Below, in pieces: positions 46,202 through 59,652 of a stretch of 64,000 bases of DNA. The notes under the pieces were generated by a model. That model was not told where the DNA came from. It searched no databases and saw nothing but the letters and a program-made list of their open reading frames with translations. Source of the stretch: Entomortierella parvispora (Eukaryota; Mortierellomycota; Mortierellomycetes; Mortierellales; Mortierellaceae); the NCBI GenBank assembly GCA_963573315.1, contig OY752143.1:1-64000 (forward strand), written 5' to 3'. Within the stretch, counting starts at the first letter, position 1; the number at the start of each line of letters is the position of its first letter. The position numbers were made by a program, and so were the translations under genes.

Positions 46202-46371
46202 GACCAAAAAACATCCCAAAAAAAAAAAAAAAAAAAAAAGGAAAAAAAAAAATAAAAAATAAAAAAGTCTTCTTTTGATCTGTTGTGCAGCCGACTTCTG
46301 TGTTGTCTCGTTTCATGCATGGGGATGGTTGATCTACGTTTTTCAAATTCTAAAACAGATTCATTTTTCTT

Positions 46372-49300
46372 CTAACCAACGTGGAAAAGGATCTTCTTCT
46401 TGTTCTTCTTCTTCTTTCCGCTAGTTGGCCCCTCCTCTCCATCGTCTTGATCCGCAGACAAGCTGCTCCATCCGGTAACCCACCCATTTGGCGTGTCATC
46501 TTGCTGGCTACGGCTCTTTTGCATGGGCAATAAACCAAAAGTTGGCTTGGCTCCAGCAGGCGCCTGGCTCACCAACGAAGGAAACTGATCAGCCGTTGCC
46601 ACAGGTCTGTAGGCTGTTGAGGACGATGGGCGGAACTGTGGCGCGGGCGAACTTGAGCCGGAGGAGGTCTGTGGAATACCCGCCCACGATACTGCGGCTC
46701 CAAGACCCTTGTTCCCCTGAGCCATACTGCCTCCAACTCTTGTTTTCGGCGCATTGCTAGTGGAAGACGAGACGTTGCTGTTACTGACCTCAGCTGAGGA
46801 TTCAGAAGGTAAAGACCAGGCCGCGGATGAGTTGAGCTGAGGCGTAGGATAAAAAACTGGTGTACTGGGCTTGGATCCACCAGGTGAGCTGGTTCTATTC
46901 AATGAGGAGGCAGCAGCAGCAGCGCGATCCCAAGTGCTTGTCGATTTTGGCTTCATGTGCCCCAATCCTCCGCGCGTGGTTCCTGAAGACTTGATGACCA
47001 AAACTCGGCGGGTTGATGGCGTGACAATGTCGGCCATTGTTGGATTGGAAGTAACAGTTGATTCTAAAGAGGGGAATTGACTTTGAACAGTCCTGAAGTC
47101 ACGCCAAGTCCGCATCATCTCGGCCTTCTTGGTCTCCGAGTCCAGTACTTCATAAAGTCCTTGCACAATTTTTCCAGTCTTGTCCAAGTCCGATCCGAAC
47201 AGAGACGAGAGCGAAGCAACGAATTGGTTGGCTGGGATCTGAGAGTTGCGGAATTGCGTTGTCAAGGTCCTGAACTGCGAGAGACTTCCTGATGTTCCCT
47301 GAAGGTATTGCTGGACTTTTTCCTGAAGCTGTGCGTGTTTGCTAAATGCCCCGGTCATCAAAAAATCGATAATTAGTATTTTGTGTATGCGTCAGGGCAA
47401 AAGCAGCAGAAGGCCAGATCTGAATTTACCTGAGAGTTTCCGGCGCCACTGTACCCGTTTGTTGTCTTGGAGTAGGACTGACGGTAGGCGCAGAGGCTGC
47501 AGCAGACACAGCAGGCCACTCTGTCCTAGACTGTGATACCACCACTGGCGAGGTTGTCCTAACGGGCACCCGAGGGCTGGAAGTGCGCTGAATGTTGGCA
47601 GCAACACGGGCCGCAGTAGATGTTGAGGAGCTTTGAGGTCTCACTGGCACGGGTTCAGAAAGGGAGGAGCCAAAGCCGGCTGGGGGCCGTGTCCGCAACA
47701 TCGATTTACCTCCTGTGGGAGTATCAGACCCTTGCATCGACATTCCCGACATGGATTCAGTGGTCTCTTCCATCGATTCATTCAGAATACGCCTTTCATG
47801 TTCCTCTGCCATTCGTTGCTGCAGGGCAATTTGCTGGATTTGATGGGGCGTCAGCTGAGGTTGGCTGGAAGTTGGCTCCTCGCGGCGCGAACCTTGGCCG
47901 TTCGAACGGGCATTGCGACCACCACGGCGACCCTGAGAGCTGTCGCTAGCAGTCTGGTAGTTGAAGCTGATATCAATCTTTCTTGCATCCCTCAATCGAT
48001 TCCGTTGGCCATGCGTGGCGTGGGGGTGCATCTCTGCCTCGTGGCCTTTAAGGTCCAATTCTGAATCAAAAACCACAAACTTCTTTTCCAGGCACTCGGG
48101 GTCCATGCACGCAAAATGTTCAGAGTGCAAATGACGTTCCTAAGGAAAGAAACGTGTGCGATTAGCCGCAGTTCACATGAGAGCCTGCTATCACTCAGAT
48201 TTGCATGTCCAGCGAGACAAACTGCGCTTACCAAGTCAGCATACTTGTCATAGTACTGGTGACGGATATTTCGCCGCAAACAGAGGAAACACTGTTCATG
48301 GTTTTTCTTGCAGTGCTCAAAGAGCTCATCATCACCATAGAAACTCTCCTTGCAAAAGCCACACTCAGGATGGCCCTTGAATCCTGATGGTTCAGCAGAG
48401 TTTTGGTTGCTTTGTCCAGCATCGCCAGTCTTGAAGTGTTTCATGAGTTGCGAAGCTGTCATCAGGTTATGTTCGTGAGCAAAGACCTTTTTATGCCGAA
48501 CGCAAAGATCGCTACATCGATATATAAAAAAAAATAGGTTGACAACACAGAATTAGTTAAACATACAACATGCAGGCAGCATACATATCTGAAAGCCAGC
48601 ACATCGAGAAACATACCACAGCATCAGCTTGTGGGTCTTTTTGACATGAGATTTGAGTTGATTCCAGCCATCAGGACAGGCGACTTCGCAGGTGGGATCC
48701 GGACAATTAAATCTCAATAGCACCATCGTGTCCTCATACATCTCCTGATCCTCAAAGTAAACATTGAGTTTGCGATCAAAGAAGGCCATAGCCTTAAGGT
48801 CATACTCCTGGAAAGGCTTCTCGGCGTCCCTGGTAAAGATCATCAGACTTTGGTCGGCCTAGGACAGATTCATTAGACAATGATGATAAGCATCAAATCC
48901 ACGCATAAAGTCTCAAGGTGTACATCAAGAAGAGAGTCATTTTCCGACTAGAATACCTTGCAGTAGGCGCAATTCTTGGTTTTGTAGAGGGCTCGCAGAC
49001 GCAACGAGCAGAGATGGCATGTACGATGATTGCAGTCCGAGACAGCAAAGATGACAATGTTTTCCGTGCAGATGAAGCACTGGGGTCTATCTTCATCATC
49101 CTCAGCAGTCTCTGTGGTCGCTGGCGGAGCTGCCACTGTCTTGCCAGCCTGGAGGTCGATGGGATCGGTGGCGGCGATGGTCCTGGGCGCGCGTGTCTGA
49201 GAAGCAGCACTGGTTGCCGAAGGTTCGGCCTTTTCCTTTTTGCGCGTATTATGGTGATGATGGTTGTCCTTGCTGCTGGCTTTATCCGCTGTGGAGCCCT

Positions 49301-49424
49301 TGCTTGCCTTGGAAGATGAATCAGATGGTCCCTTGGCCGCGCCTCGACGATTTCTGTTTCGAGGCTGGTCGGATGACGAAGCGGCTGCGTTGGTGGACGC
49401 TGGAGCTGGGGTTGAAGGATCCAT
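46372..49424 (-). CDS. E3 ubiquitin ligase of the ZNF598/Hel2 family
   Basis: Five exons: 49424-48957, 48858-48617, 48511-48232, 48139-47430 and 47341-46372; 889 residues with consistent phase. The RING finger (CFICTENIVIFAVSDCNHRT to NCAYCK, about 116-156) sits at the N-terminal side after a low-complexity lead. It is followed by the family's set of C2H2-type fingers: CPDPTCEVACPDGW, HPECGFCKESFYGDDELFEH, HEQCFLC and CMDPECLEKKF. The C-terminus is Ser/Pro-rich and ends in a Lys-rich tail. In yeast and animals this protein ubiquitinates ribosomal proteins on collided ribosomes and starts ribosome-associated quality control in the cytosol. The start at 49424 (MDPSTP) is preferred to an in-frame ATG 48 bases upstream. 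Confidence 0.92.
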
Positions 49425-50112
49425 GAAAGATGGTAACTTGCAATCGCAGGCAGGCGTTCTGATGATGGTCAATTAGGGAGAAAGGAGTGGATGAGAAGGG
49501 AGGACGGACGGAATGACAAGAAGAAAGAAAGGAAAGAAAGGATGGTGCCGCAGATCAAACAACTTCGAAAAGAAGAAGAAAAAAATTCACAGATGACTGG
49601 ATCACCTCCTTTCCAAGTCCCAAGTCCGGTCCAGAGACCACCAACACCGCAGCAACGCAACAGCAACGGTCATTGAAACATGGAGGCATTGAAGCACATC
49701 TGTCTAACACCGGAAGGGTCACTGTTGCCTGCATGATCGCCATCCCCTTGGACGGCATCCACACCCCCATCGCACCGCCGCCGTGCTCTGTTGTTATTTT
49801 CGCCCTCGAACCTTACTGGCTTGACCAAGACGGATTGGACCCGGTGGACTTGGTCTCCTCGAGAAAAGTGCCGCAGCGCACTCTTTCATGGGCCATGCCG
49901 TCAACTTGTTCCCTGGAGGGGTTTCTGTTATTTGCTTCGTTTGCTTTTTATTACGATTGTTGTCATTTTAGTGATGTTTTTTCAAAAAAAAATCGGCGTT
50001 ATTTTTTTTAGTCCTTGGATTGACCACAGGAATGGAACAGAAAGAATAGAGTAGGGGATATCAAAAATAAAGTGAAAAGAAAAAACGGTCGCTCCTGCGG
50101 ATCGGCATGTCA
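49425..50112. other. HEL2 promoter and KIN1 3' flank
   Basis: About 690 bp without a supported gene. The HEL2-like gene reads away to the left and the kinase gene ends at its right side, so it should hold the ligase promoter and the kinase terminator. No TATA box or obvious repeats are seen. Confidence 0.5.
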
Positions 50113-53100
50113 TCAAGGGACGGATGTGAACGAGGGCTCGTATGCCTCTCTGGGCATTGGTGGCAATGGCCGGTCCAAGGACTCGGCCATCGAAATGGGT
50201 CGAGCCCGCATCGACTGTGGTCTGCCAAAGCTGAACGGCCGTGGAGATGTTGAGGCTCGCTCGAGCTTTGTGGAGTGGTGACGCGCGTGGTTGGCATGTC
50301 CGTTACCGCTACTGCTACCGCCCTCGGCACGTTCTCTCTCCCGCTCCTTCTCCTTCTCCTTTTCTTTGTCGCGGTCACCATGATGGTTGAAGACGAGACT
50401 CAATCGTCTCAACACACCTCCACTCGACTCCCGTACACTTCCAAAAAGCGATCGCGCAGCATGAGCTGCAGCAGACTGGCCAAGGCCTCTCTCAGATCCT
50501 TTGCTACTCTTGATAGAGCCTTCTCTACTTTGACTGGGAGCGGGGTTGTTGTAGTGTCCATTCTCTTGACCTTGACCGTTGTTGCTCGATCCACCATGAG
50601 CATGACCAGTAGTATTGGATCTCAGCAAATCCCCTGCGACTGATCTAGCACGAGGTCGAAGGCTCTTGCGTCCAAACGAAGCGAATCCACTGAGAGTCGA
50701 TTTGGCAGAAGAGAGCGCACTGCTGTGGCCCATTGTGTTGCTGTTGCCGTGGCCACTATGGTTATCAGTCATCCCCGAGTCGTAATTCATATGGCTCATG
50801 CTCTGGCGATGCGAAGGTGGCAGTGGCGCCTGAGAAGGGTGCTGGTGCGGTTGTTGGGGGTACGATGGATGGGGCAAAGAACTCTGATGCTGTCCTGCCA
50901 ACGAGTGAGAGTACTGATGATGGCTCTGAGATCCAGAAGCAGAATCTGAGATGGGCCCCACACCGCTATGGACACCTGTAGACGAGCCTGACAAACCTTG
51001 GGCGGACATACGTTGCATGGCCTCCCTAGCTTGTTTCTCCCGGACGAGGTGATAGATGGAAGTAAGAGGAGTCGTCAAAGGTATCTGGAGCTCCGCCTCT
51101 CTGTTGGCAAAACTTTGCATCTTCTTCTTGTGAGACAGAGTGCCACTGACAGACATGTTGAGTGTATGCCAGTTCTTGGCTGCAATCTGGTATGATTCAC
51201 TGCGGATGATCGCCAGCAGACGGTCTGCTATCTCCTGCTCCGTACCAAACTCGAAGCCTGTCATGCCACGAATGACGTTCATATCAAGAGGTTCAGTCAA
51301 CGGACTTCTCTGGGGACAGTAGCTGGGCTGAGGGAGATCGTACGACTTGTTCATCCATGGGTGAGCCAATACTTCAGCCATAGTTGCGCGCTGACTTGGG
51401 ACAGTCACCAACATCCTAGAGAGTAGATGCCTGCAATCTGAAAAACAAAATATATAAAGCGGAATGGGAGAGACAGGGATTAGCTTGACTGAGGTGCAAA
51501 ACGTATCAGTTAGGTGGTTGTCAACCATGATCTGTACCATTGCTGAGCCAGGCGGGGTATTCGACAAAGCCTCGCTTAATTTTTGCGTGGAGTGCTGGCA
51601 TGGACTGGTCATCAAAAGGCACCTTTCCGCAGACGAGAACATAAAGCACAATTCCAAAGCTCCAGACATCGACTTCGGGACCTGTATACACTTTGGCATT
51701 CAATAATTCCGGGGCAGCGAAGTAGAGCGACCCGCAAAAGGTCGACAAGTGCGAGCGGGGCGAGTATAGGTTCGACAGACCAAAATCAATGATTTTGATG
51801 TTACCAGACTTTGAGATCAAGATGTTTTCGATTTTAAGATCCCGATGCACAATTGAATTCCGATGACAGTAGTCTAGAAACAGTGTTTTGATGTTGTTTT
51901 GATTGTGAGTGCCTTGACGTAATTCAGCATACCAGCAATGGACGTTCGAGAGTAGATACTTACCAAGCGCAGAGGCAATCTGACGAGCAAACTTCCGGGC
52001 ATGCTTCTCCTTAAGCTTGCCATGGGAGATAATGTAGTCCAGCATCTGCCCACCATCAACGTGCTCCAGGACCATGTAGTAATGATGAGGCAGGACCATG
52101 ACCTCATACAAGCTGACGATATAAGGATGATGCAGAACCATCATGATGGACGCCTCACGTATGGTCCTCGTCTCTCGATTATCTTCCTTTTCCTGCTGGG
52201 CGGGCGTCATGTTTGGATTGGGCTGCACCCTGGGGATGATCTTGATTGCGACCTAGAGTCGATTGAAGGCAAGATATGAGTTAGAAGGAGCCTGCGGCTG
52301 TCCTGTGCCCGTTGCCGGATTTGTCACGTGTATCAAACAAGCTTGAACACAAGAGAGGTCCCTGCTGAAGTGGGGCAGGAAAACGCGGTCTGTTCATCTC
52401 AAATGACAAGGCAAGCAGTGTTCGTTGTTTTTACCTTGTCGCGAGTGCGGCTATGTACTCCAAGCTTGACTTTTCCCATGCTGCCTGCACCCAGAGTCTT
52501 GGACATGTGATAGTTCCCAAGAACACGACGGGGCTTGACCCGTGATGGATCCTCACCGTTGGCCTCTGTCGTTGCAGTAGGCTGGCCCTCCGCCGCTCCT
52601 GTCGCCGCGCGCTGAGTGTTGCTGGTGCTAGTGCTGTTGCTGTTGCTGTTGTTGGTGTAACTTGCTTGAGTGTCGGCTGCATGGCTGCTGGTGCTATCGC
52701 CTCGGCGGTGCTGCATGCGGTTATCCTGGGCGATGTGAGCCAAAGTCTGGGCCTGGTCGATATTATTATTATAGGCGCTGTCCGCCCGATAATGATTTGA
52801 AGGGGAGCCCTGAGCCGTTAGGTCCATGCTGGCATATTGGCCAGGGGGGCCACCTCTCTCCTGAGTCACTTGATGGCTATGGAAGCCGTTTGTGGGTTCT
52901 GGTGTAGTGAGAGTACGAGTGGTGGTCGTCGTGGTACGTGAGGACGACGGGGTATTATCTTGCGACAAGATGAGGGCACTGGCTGGACCTGAGGTGCGCT
53001 GTTCATAATGCTGACGAGCAGGAAACTCTGGATGGTGAGGGTATTGATGCGAAGACGGACCGCTTTGGATATCTGTGAGTCTCGCAGTAGCAGACGTAGC

Positions 53101-53763
53101 TGTGTGGGCGTCTCCGGGATAGGGAGGAGGTGGTCCCATGAGGGTCACCCTTTTGGCCACAGTCCTTTCCTTGCCGTTATCTGCCAAGGAGGACGATGGT
53201 GGTGAGGCCAATAGCTCTCCAGTCTTTCTATCAGAAACGTGAGCAGTGCCCGAAGGCGAACCCGAGGAGCTTGAAGGGGTTGCCAACGACGTGGCCTCTG
53301 CGGGGAGTGCTCCGTTTGCAGGGATCGCCTCCATTGCGGTTGGGTTGGTCAGAGGAGCAGAAGAGAGCTGGGGAGTTTTAGGTGAGGTCGAGGTGGACGT
53401 AGATGTGGAGGAGGTGGAAGAGGACGAGGAAGGAAGCCTGGGATTAGAGGTATCAGGAGTAGGACCATTCTTTGAGGGAAGAGGAGAAGGGGGTGAGTGC
53501 TGATGGAGATGATGCTCGTGCTTGTGTTGCTGCTGCTGAGACTGTGACGGGATAGTCTTTGTGGAGGAGGATGTGGATGGGGCCAAAGAGCGCTCCATCG
53601 ATGAGACTATTGTTGCCAAGTGGCTCGTGGATGTAGGGGTGGGCGGGAGGTCCTTGTCATAGCATGGTTGGGATGTTGAGCGAAGGGGAGCGGTGTGCAA
53701 AGCTTTGGTCGAGGGCGAGGGGGACTCGAGGGTATTGGAATTGGGGGATGGCATGATTGCCAT
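50113..53763 (-). CDS. KIN1/MARK-type serine/threonine kinase
   Basis: Four exons: 53763-52435, 52252-51964, 51873-51538 and 51437-50113; 1,092 residues, close to yeast Kin1/Kin2 in length. The N-terminal 410 residues are low complexity. The kinase domain spans about 415-690: [31 protein letters not shown], and APE in the activation segment ([11 protein letters not shown]). The spacer after it (HPWMNKSYD and on) is like that of KIN1 kinases. These kinases act in polarity and exocytosis at the plasma membrane. The C-terminal half is Ser/His/Gln-rich and ends in a proline-rich segment; I see no KA1 domain, which this family normally has at its end. A missed last exon is possible, but the DNA beyond 50113 gives no candidate. 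Confidence 0.9.
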
Positions 53764-54830
53764 GGCATAGACCCAGACTCTATCCGATGGAGGTGGATGG
53801 CAAAGGGAGAAGGATTAATTAACTTGAGAGGACAGATGATGAGAGTTGAGGGAGGGTAGAGGAGGCAGGAATGGAGTGGAGAGGAGATAGGGGAAGGAAG
53901 AGAGGAAGGAGAGGGGAGGAAGGGGAGGATGAGGGGACACACAAAAGAAAAAAAGAAAAGAAAAAGAAAAAAGAGAAAAGATAGAGAGAGAGAGGAAGAG
54001 ACAAGAGGGTGGTGGGTGAGAGACAAAGAGAGAAAGAGAGAGAGAGAGAGAGAGACAGAAGAGAGCCACAAAGCCGAAGAACGAAGGGACGAGGGAACGA
54101 AGGAACAAAAGGATAACACAAGAAGGGGACACAAGGACGGTGCGAGAACAAAGAGAACAGACGCACCAGACGGGCCAGAGTGGACAAGAAAGAAAAGAGA
54201 AAAGACAAAAAAAAATGAAAAATGAGAGCAACACTGCGTCTGCTTGTCTCGCCTCTTGTTCGTTGCTGAGGCAGACAACAACGGTCGTCTGGGCGGGGAT
54301 GGAATGGAAGGGATGGGAAGGGATGGGCCATGGCATGTTTAGTGTTTAGTCGCTCGTACTCACCAGGTCTGCGTGAAAAGAGAGTCCAGAGGTGGCCGGT
54401 TGCTCCAGCGAGGAGGGCAAATGGATGGATAGAGAGACAGATGGATATGGATGGAGAAATAATGGAGAACAGATGCAGACAGCCAGATGCAGAGATAGAC
54501 GGAGGAGCCAGAGAGAGGCAGGCAGGGGGAGGAGGAGAATGGAAGGATGAAAGGAAGGAGGACAAATACAAATGGACGGAGAAGAGCGAGTTGCAAGCAA
54601 GACGACAAGAATGGACGAAGACGAGAGGCAGGCGAACGACACACAGGCCAGGGGGGTCAAGAGACGACGCCTCCGTCATCTCTCCCAACATCGGCATCAT
54701 CGGATGGTCTCTCCTTCCTCCCTCATCGTCGCCCGACAGTGTTACTGCTCTGCGGGCTACCTCTCTCTCCTCTCGCTCACGCTCCATCTTTATTATTATT
54801 GGCAGCCAGAAATACGGCTGCTCTGCTCTG
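53764..54830. promoter_or_regulatory. Upstream region of the kinase gene
   Basis: About 1.07 kb, purine-rich on the plus strand with an (AG)n microsatellite at about 54016-54055. The long antisense frames here (for example 54787-53819) are by-products of that composition. It should contain the kinase promoter and leader and the 3' end of the CNNM-like gene. Confidence 0.45.
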
Positions 54831-57287
54831 TCAAGACCTGCTAGATTTGCTCTTTTTCTTTTTCTTTTTGCTCTTTGGACTAGTAGTGCTTGTTAAGGCA
54901 CTGGAAAGAGGCGTTGTCGCCGTAACGTCTGCACCCTGCTGGGCGTCCTCCACCGCTGCCGAGAGCAATGTCGATGAAGAATCGGAAAGATGGACGCCCT
55001 GGGTCCGGGGCTCCTTCACCTTGCTGCTGTCATCTACCGACATATCAATGACCACTTCTGCAGCTTCTGCAGCTGCAGGCTCGTGTTCAAGATCTGCATC
55101 TTCCTGCTGTTCAGCAGTAGACAACACCAGAGATCCAGAGTTATGGGTGGCGCCATATGACAAGGCTGGCATGCTCTCTTTTGTGAGTGAGGGCGCATTG
55201 GACGGACCTCCAGTCTTGAACGCACAGTCGTGACGAGATCCATCCTGCTCAAGCAAAGTCTGCCGCTCGTCCATTCTCGAGTTGTGCGCTGATATCTTGA
55301 CCTCCGCTACATCCGACTGTTGAGATTGCAATATCGTCTTGCCGCTGGCAATAAACACATTGGGATATTCGACAGGGACAGTCAGTTGGTGTGTTGTGCC
55401 TTGTCCATTCACCGCACCATATCCAGGCAATGTTGCTGCGGGGGGTGGCAAATGGGGAGATACCGCTGCACTAACAAGAGCCGCATCGCTCAATGCAGGG
55501 GACTGCAAAAGCGTCTTGAGATTCTTGATAAGGTGGACATTCCTGACAGGTTTCCGAATCACTCGAATCTTGTTGTGAACATCAACATACACATCCGATT
55601 CATCCACAATCTCCTCACCCAAAAGCTCTTCAATGACATCCTCCAGAGTGATCACGCCTACAGGCAATCCGAATCCACCTGGCTCCGAAGTCACGATGGC
55701 CATATGAGATCTACCTTCCTGGAAAAAATTGAGGATATCCAGACATGATGTATTGGGCGCAGCTTCAGGCAAAGAGTTGATAGCAAAATGTCGGACGGCG
55801 ATGTGATCCTCAGGATCATATGTGATGAGTCTCTTGACTAGCAGCATACCGATGAAATTGCTGGGATCGTCATGGCGATAGATCGGGATACGAGAAAACC
55901 CTGCGGACATGATCTCTTCCATCAGCTCTTCATCCAAAATTGCATCCTCACTCAGCGTGAACACGTCTTCCAGGGGAGTCATGACCATGGACACTGGCTT
56001 CTCCTTCAAATCCAGAACGGAGGCAATAATGGTAACTTCGTCGTCTGTCAACTCTCCGATTCCATCAACTTGATGCAGAGAGACTAGGGTCTTCAGCTCC
56101 GTCCGGCGGTATGTCGTTCCATGATGAACACCAAGCCAAGAATCAAGGAGCATGGCGATGGGATAGGCAACTGGAGACATGACGTACATAAAAACCAACA
56201 TGGGCTTTGCACAATACGCGCCAATTGCGAGGCCATACCGTGCGCAGACAGCCTGCGGGATAATCCTAGGCAGAAGAAGCCATAAGAATGGCAGAAGAGG
56301 CCATAAGAATAGCAAGTCAGCCAAAGGGCAGAATAGAACAGAGTCGAGATAACAAAGCGACATACTCTCCAAAAATCACAATCAATAGAGTCGAGATCAG
56401 AATAGCCACAACACCACCACCGAGTTCCGAGTCTAATACCACCGGTAACGTCTACGTTGAAAGAGCGATGTTAACTTGAAGAAAATCTGGTACTGCCCTC
56501 CTTGTTCATAATTTCTCTTCGGTACGACATCCTTACCTCATTGACAATAACGTTCCCCAACAATAAAGTGACTAGAGAACGAGCACGGAAAAGAGAAAGG
56601 TCAATAAACCAAGGGCAGCAAAGAGCAAGCGGGATGGAAAGCTGGCAGAATATATGAAGGTCCATACCTAACACCCAGTGTTTCCCCCGGGACAACAGTG
56701 AGAACACAGTTTCAGCGTTGACCTGTTCATTCGGTGTTCCAGAGGCCATCAACACATGGAGGTTCGTCTCATCCAAACCCATCAATCCAATGGTAAGCCC
56801 TATCGAATCGAATGAAAGGTTTTTAGTCTCCAACACTGAACGACTTTGGTCGCAGCAAGATCCCGTTGGTCATACCCGCAAAGATGCCTCCGATCATGAC
56901 CAGAGCAACGATAAGACCCATTTTGATCCAAAAATCAATCGTGGTGGCATCCTCGCCCTCGTGTTCGTGCTCTGGAAGGGTCCAGAGAGTGAATTGGTCT
57001 GGTCGAGAGGCATGACCTCGGCAATGCTTGGAAGGACCGCGATGATAAGTTGAAAACATCCGAGTAATGAGGGCCATGTTGAGGAAAAGGAGGATATAAA
57101 TAACGACGTTTTTGAATCCGAGCGCGCGTTGGATGGCAAAGCGCTCGTGCTTGGAAGATCCCTGCTGCTGCTGATCAGCATGGTCATGGGCGTGCTCGGA
57201 TGTAAGAGTCTTTGAGCTGTAATTGTGGACGGGCGAAGTCGTGGCGGACAGGCCATGGCTGGACCGTTGTGGACCAGGCTTTGCCAT
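54831..57287 (-). CDS. CNNM/Mam3-like membrane protein with CBS pair
   Basis: Five exons: 57287-56876, 56799-56668, 56571-56537, 56451-56366 and 56265-54831; 699 residues. An N-terminal hydrophobic segment ([14 protein letters not shown]) is followed by the DUF21/CNNM transmembrane region, with the signature [17 protein letters not shown] split between exons 1 and 2. Then come LGNVIVNE, a third hydrophobic stretch and [14 protein letters not shown]-domain pair follows ([29 protein letters not shown], then [17 protein letters not shown]). The C-terminus is Ser-rich with a Lys-rich end. Family members act in magnesium or other divalent-metal homeostasis; yeast Mam3 is vacuolar. A 35-nt micro-exon is present. 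Confidence 0.9.
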
Positions 57288-57821
57288 TGTTGGGGCAAGG
57301 GGGGCAATGAAGAGAAGATGGTCAAGAGCAAAAGAAAGATTCCTGATTCCTGATTCTGGATGCAGTATATCGGTCAATCAAGCGGAGGTTGTTGTTGGCG
57401 CATGGTTTGGCAAACAACGAAACAAGCGAGGCCGAAGGTTTGGGCGTGTGCGACAAAAAGAAGACGAGCAGAGCCGGACTTCTACTGTATCAGCCTTGAG
57501 CGCCCACTGCCGAGACTTCGTTGGCCCACGTGACAAGACTCTAAGGCAATGCTGTTGGGAAACGCCACCAAGTTGCACCCTGCCGATGATTGGCTGCTTA
57601 GGGATAGATGGTGCAATTGACGGGCAGTCACTGCAAGCCCAAGGTCGCTCATCCATGGTTGCGAATATCGCGCCATTTTGATCAAGAGCTGTGACAAACA
57701 TCCTTCTTTATCTCAGCTTCGTTTTTTCGCTCCTCATCTTTCATCTCTTTCTCCATTCTCCTTGATATCTCTCAACGCAACCTTTCCTTTTTATCTATAT
57801 CGACCTCCAGCTCCGTCATAA
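57288..57821. promoter_or_regulatory. Divergent promoter region
   Basis: 534 bp between the start codons of the CNNM-like gene (minus) and the siroheme gene (plus). It contains CACGTGA at about 57528, a motif bound by Cbf1-type regulators of sulfur genes in yeasts; such a link to siroheme synthesis is an inference. A CT-rich leader precedes the ATG at 57822. Confidence 0.5.
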
Positions 57822-59652
57822 ATGGTCCGTTCAGCAATCGACCCTATTCGCCCTGGAGCTTCGCTCATCCTAGCTTGGCAGATCAAGCAAAGACATGCCA
57901 TCATCATCGGAGGAGGATTTGTCGCCGCAGGCCGTAAGATCCCTCAGTTCAGGATTCTTGGACATTTACCTAGAGTTAGACGTAGCAAAAAGTCGAATCT
58001 CACCCGTTATTTTTTTTTTCTCCTTAGGACTTGTCAATGTCCTCGAGGCCGATGCAAAGGTGACCGTGATCTGTCCCGATTCTGAGCAGGACCCTCTCTC
58101 AGAAACTGTTCGACAGCATCTGCAGGATCACCCCGACACTACTCGATTAGTCCTGCGTCCATTCCAGGACTCGGATCTAACCACGGCCTTTGGGCAGCAC
58201 CAAGGCATCTATTCGTTCTCAACCTCAGTCTCAATCAGTCAAGAACACAACGAACCAACCACAACAAACCCTACGACGGACACAGAAAGCAACGAACCAC
58301 AGTCAGCAGAGCCTCCAGTAGATATGGTCTTGTCCGCTATTGACGACATCCCTCTCTCGACCCACATCTATCATCTTTGCAAGTCTTTGAGAATCCCAGT
58401 GAATATCGCTGATGTGCCTCCCCAATGCGACTTTTACTTTTGCTCTACACATCGTGATCAGAGCCTTCAGGTAGCAGTCTCGACTTCGGGTAAAGGACCC
58501 AAGCTCGCGAACTTGATCCGTCGCCATATCGCTGATCATTTGCCAAACCGAGTTGGCGAGGCAATCGAGAAAGTCGGCAAGCTGAGGGCTCAGCTTCGAA
58601 AGATGGCGCCCGGGCCAGAAGTAGGGCCGAAGCGAATGCAGTGGATGAGCCGTGTCTGTGAAGAATGGAAGATGGAGGACCTTGCAGAACTTGATGAGGA
58701 GTCCACAAAATGGGTCTTGCAAGGGTTCAAGGACAACATTGTCTACTCTTTGAAGGAGATACGCGAAAAGATCTCGGACGAGGCCAGAAAGAATGCAGAA
58801 TTAGAGCACGCGAATACTATCCAAGTCGGCAAGGAAACTCTTGTATCTACTCCCTCATCTGGCAGCAGAGGTGCCATGAACCCGAGACTCATCCTCGTCG
58901 GAGCCGGTCCTGGAGATCCAGAACTCCTTACACGCAAGGCGGCCAGGCTTTTGGAAGAGGCAGACCTGGTCGTTTCAGACCGACTTATCCCTAGCGAGGT
59001 CATTGAGCTGGCCAAGGGTGAAGTCAGGATTGCGCCAAAGAAAAGATCAAACCTTCAGATCGAACTGCAAGCTGGGATTGATCAGGGCTCGCAGTCGACC
59101 TCTACGGCCTCGGATTATGTTCAAGATCAATTGAACGAATGGTGCCTCCAAGGTCTTCGTGAAGGCAAGACGGTGGTGCGATTGAAGCAAGGCGACCCTT
59201 TTATCTTTGGTCGAGGAGCTGAAGAGATTCTCTTTTTCAGGGAGCGTGGGTTTGAGGCCGAGGTCGTGCCTGGAATCTCATCTGCTCTGTCTGCTCCTTT
59301 GGCGGCCGGCGTGCCTTTGACGCATCGAGGATCTGCAGATCAAGTTGTTATCACAACAGCGCAGGCAAAAGGCGGAGTGTTGCCAGAGAACTTTCCAACC
59401 TACGATCTAAAGAAAACTGTGGTGATTTTGATGGGCGTAGGAAAGGCCAAGGAGATTTCTGAGTTGATGCAAAGCCCTAGTCTGGGCTGGCCTTCAAATG
59501 TGCCTGTTGTGATTGTAGAGAATGCTCACTGCCCGAACGAACGGACGATGGACGCAACTTTGGGAACCCTTGCGCAGGTGGTGGAAGAGACCAAGACCGT
59601 TCCACCGTCTGTTTTTGTAGTCGGATGGGCAGGCTTGGTTCTCAGATCGTGA
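57822..59652 (+). CDS. Siroheme synthase: dehydrogenase-like domain plus uroporphyrinogen-III methyltransferase
   Basis: Two exons, 57822-57933 and 58028-59652; 578 residues. The N-terminal part has the Rossmann motif IIIGGGFVAAGR (split by the intron) and a siroheme-synthase middle segment (CDFYFCSTHRDQSLQVAVST, then KLANLIRRHI), as in Met8 and the CysG N-terminus. The C-terminal part is the tetrapyrrole methyltransferase: LVGAGPGDPELLT, GDPFIFGRG, VVPGISSA and LTHRG. It therefore joins methylation of uroporphyrinogen III with later steps of siroheme formation, the cofactor of sulfite and nitrite reductases. Whether the N-terminal half is still catalytic cannot be judged here; a Met1-like role with a structural N-terminus is the alternative. 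Confidence 0.9.

Noticed and set aside
53819..54787. Antisense open frame of 322 codons upstream of the kinase
   Set aside because: Produced by purine-rich plus-strand microsatellites; no motif, and it overlaps the likely kinase promoter.
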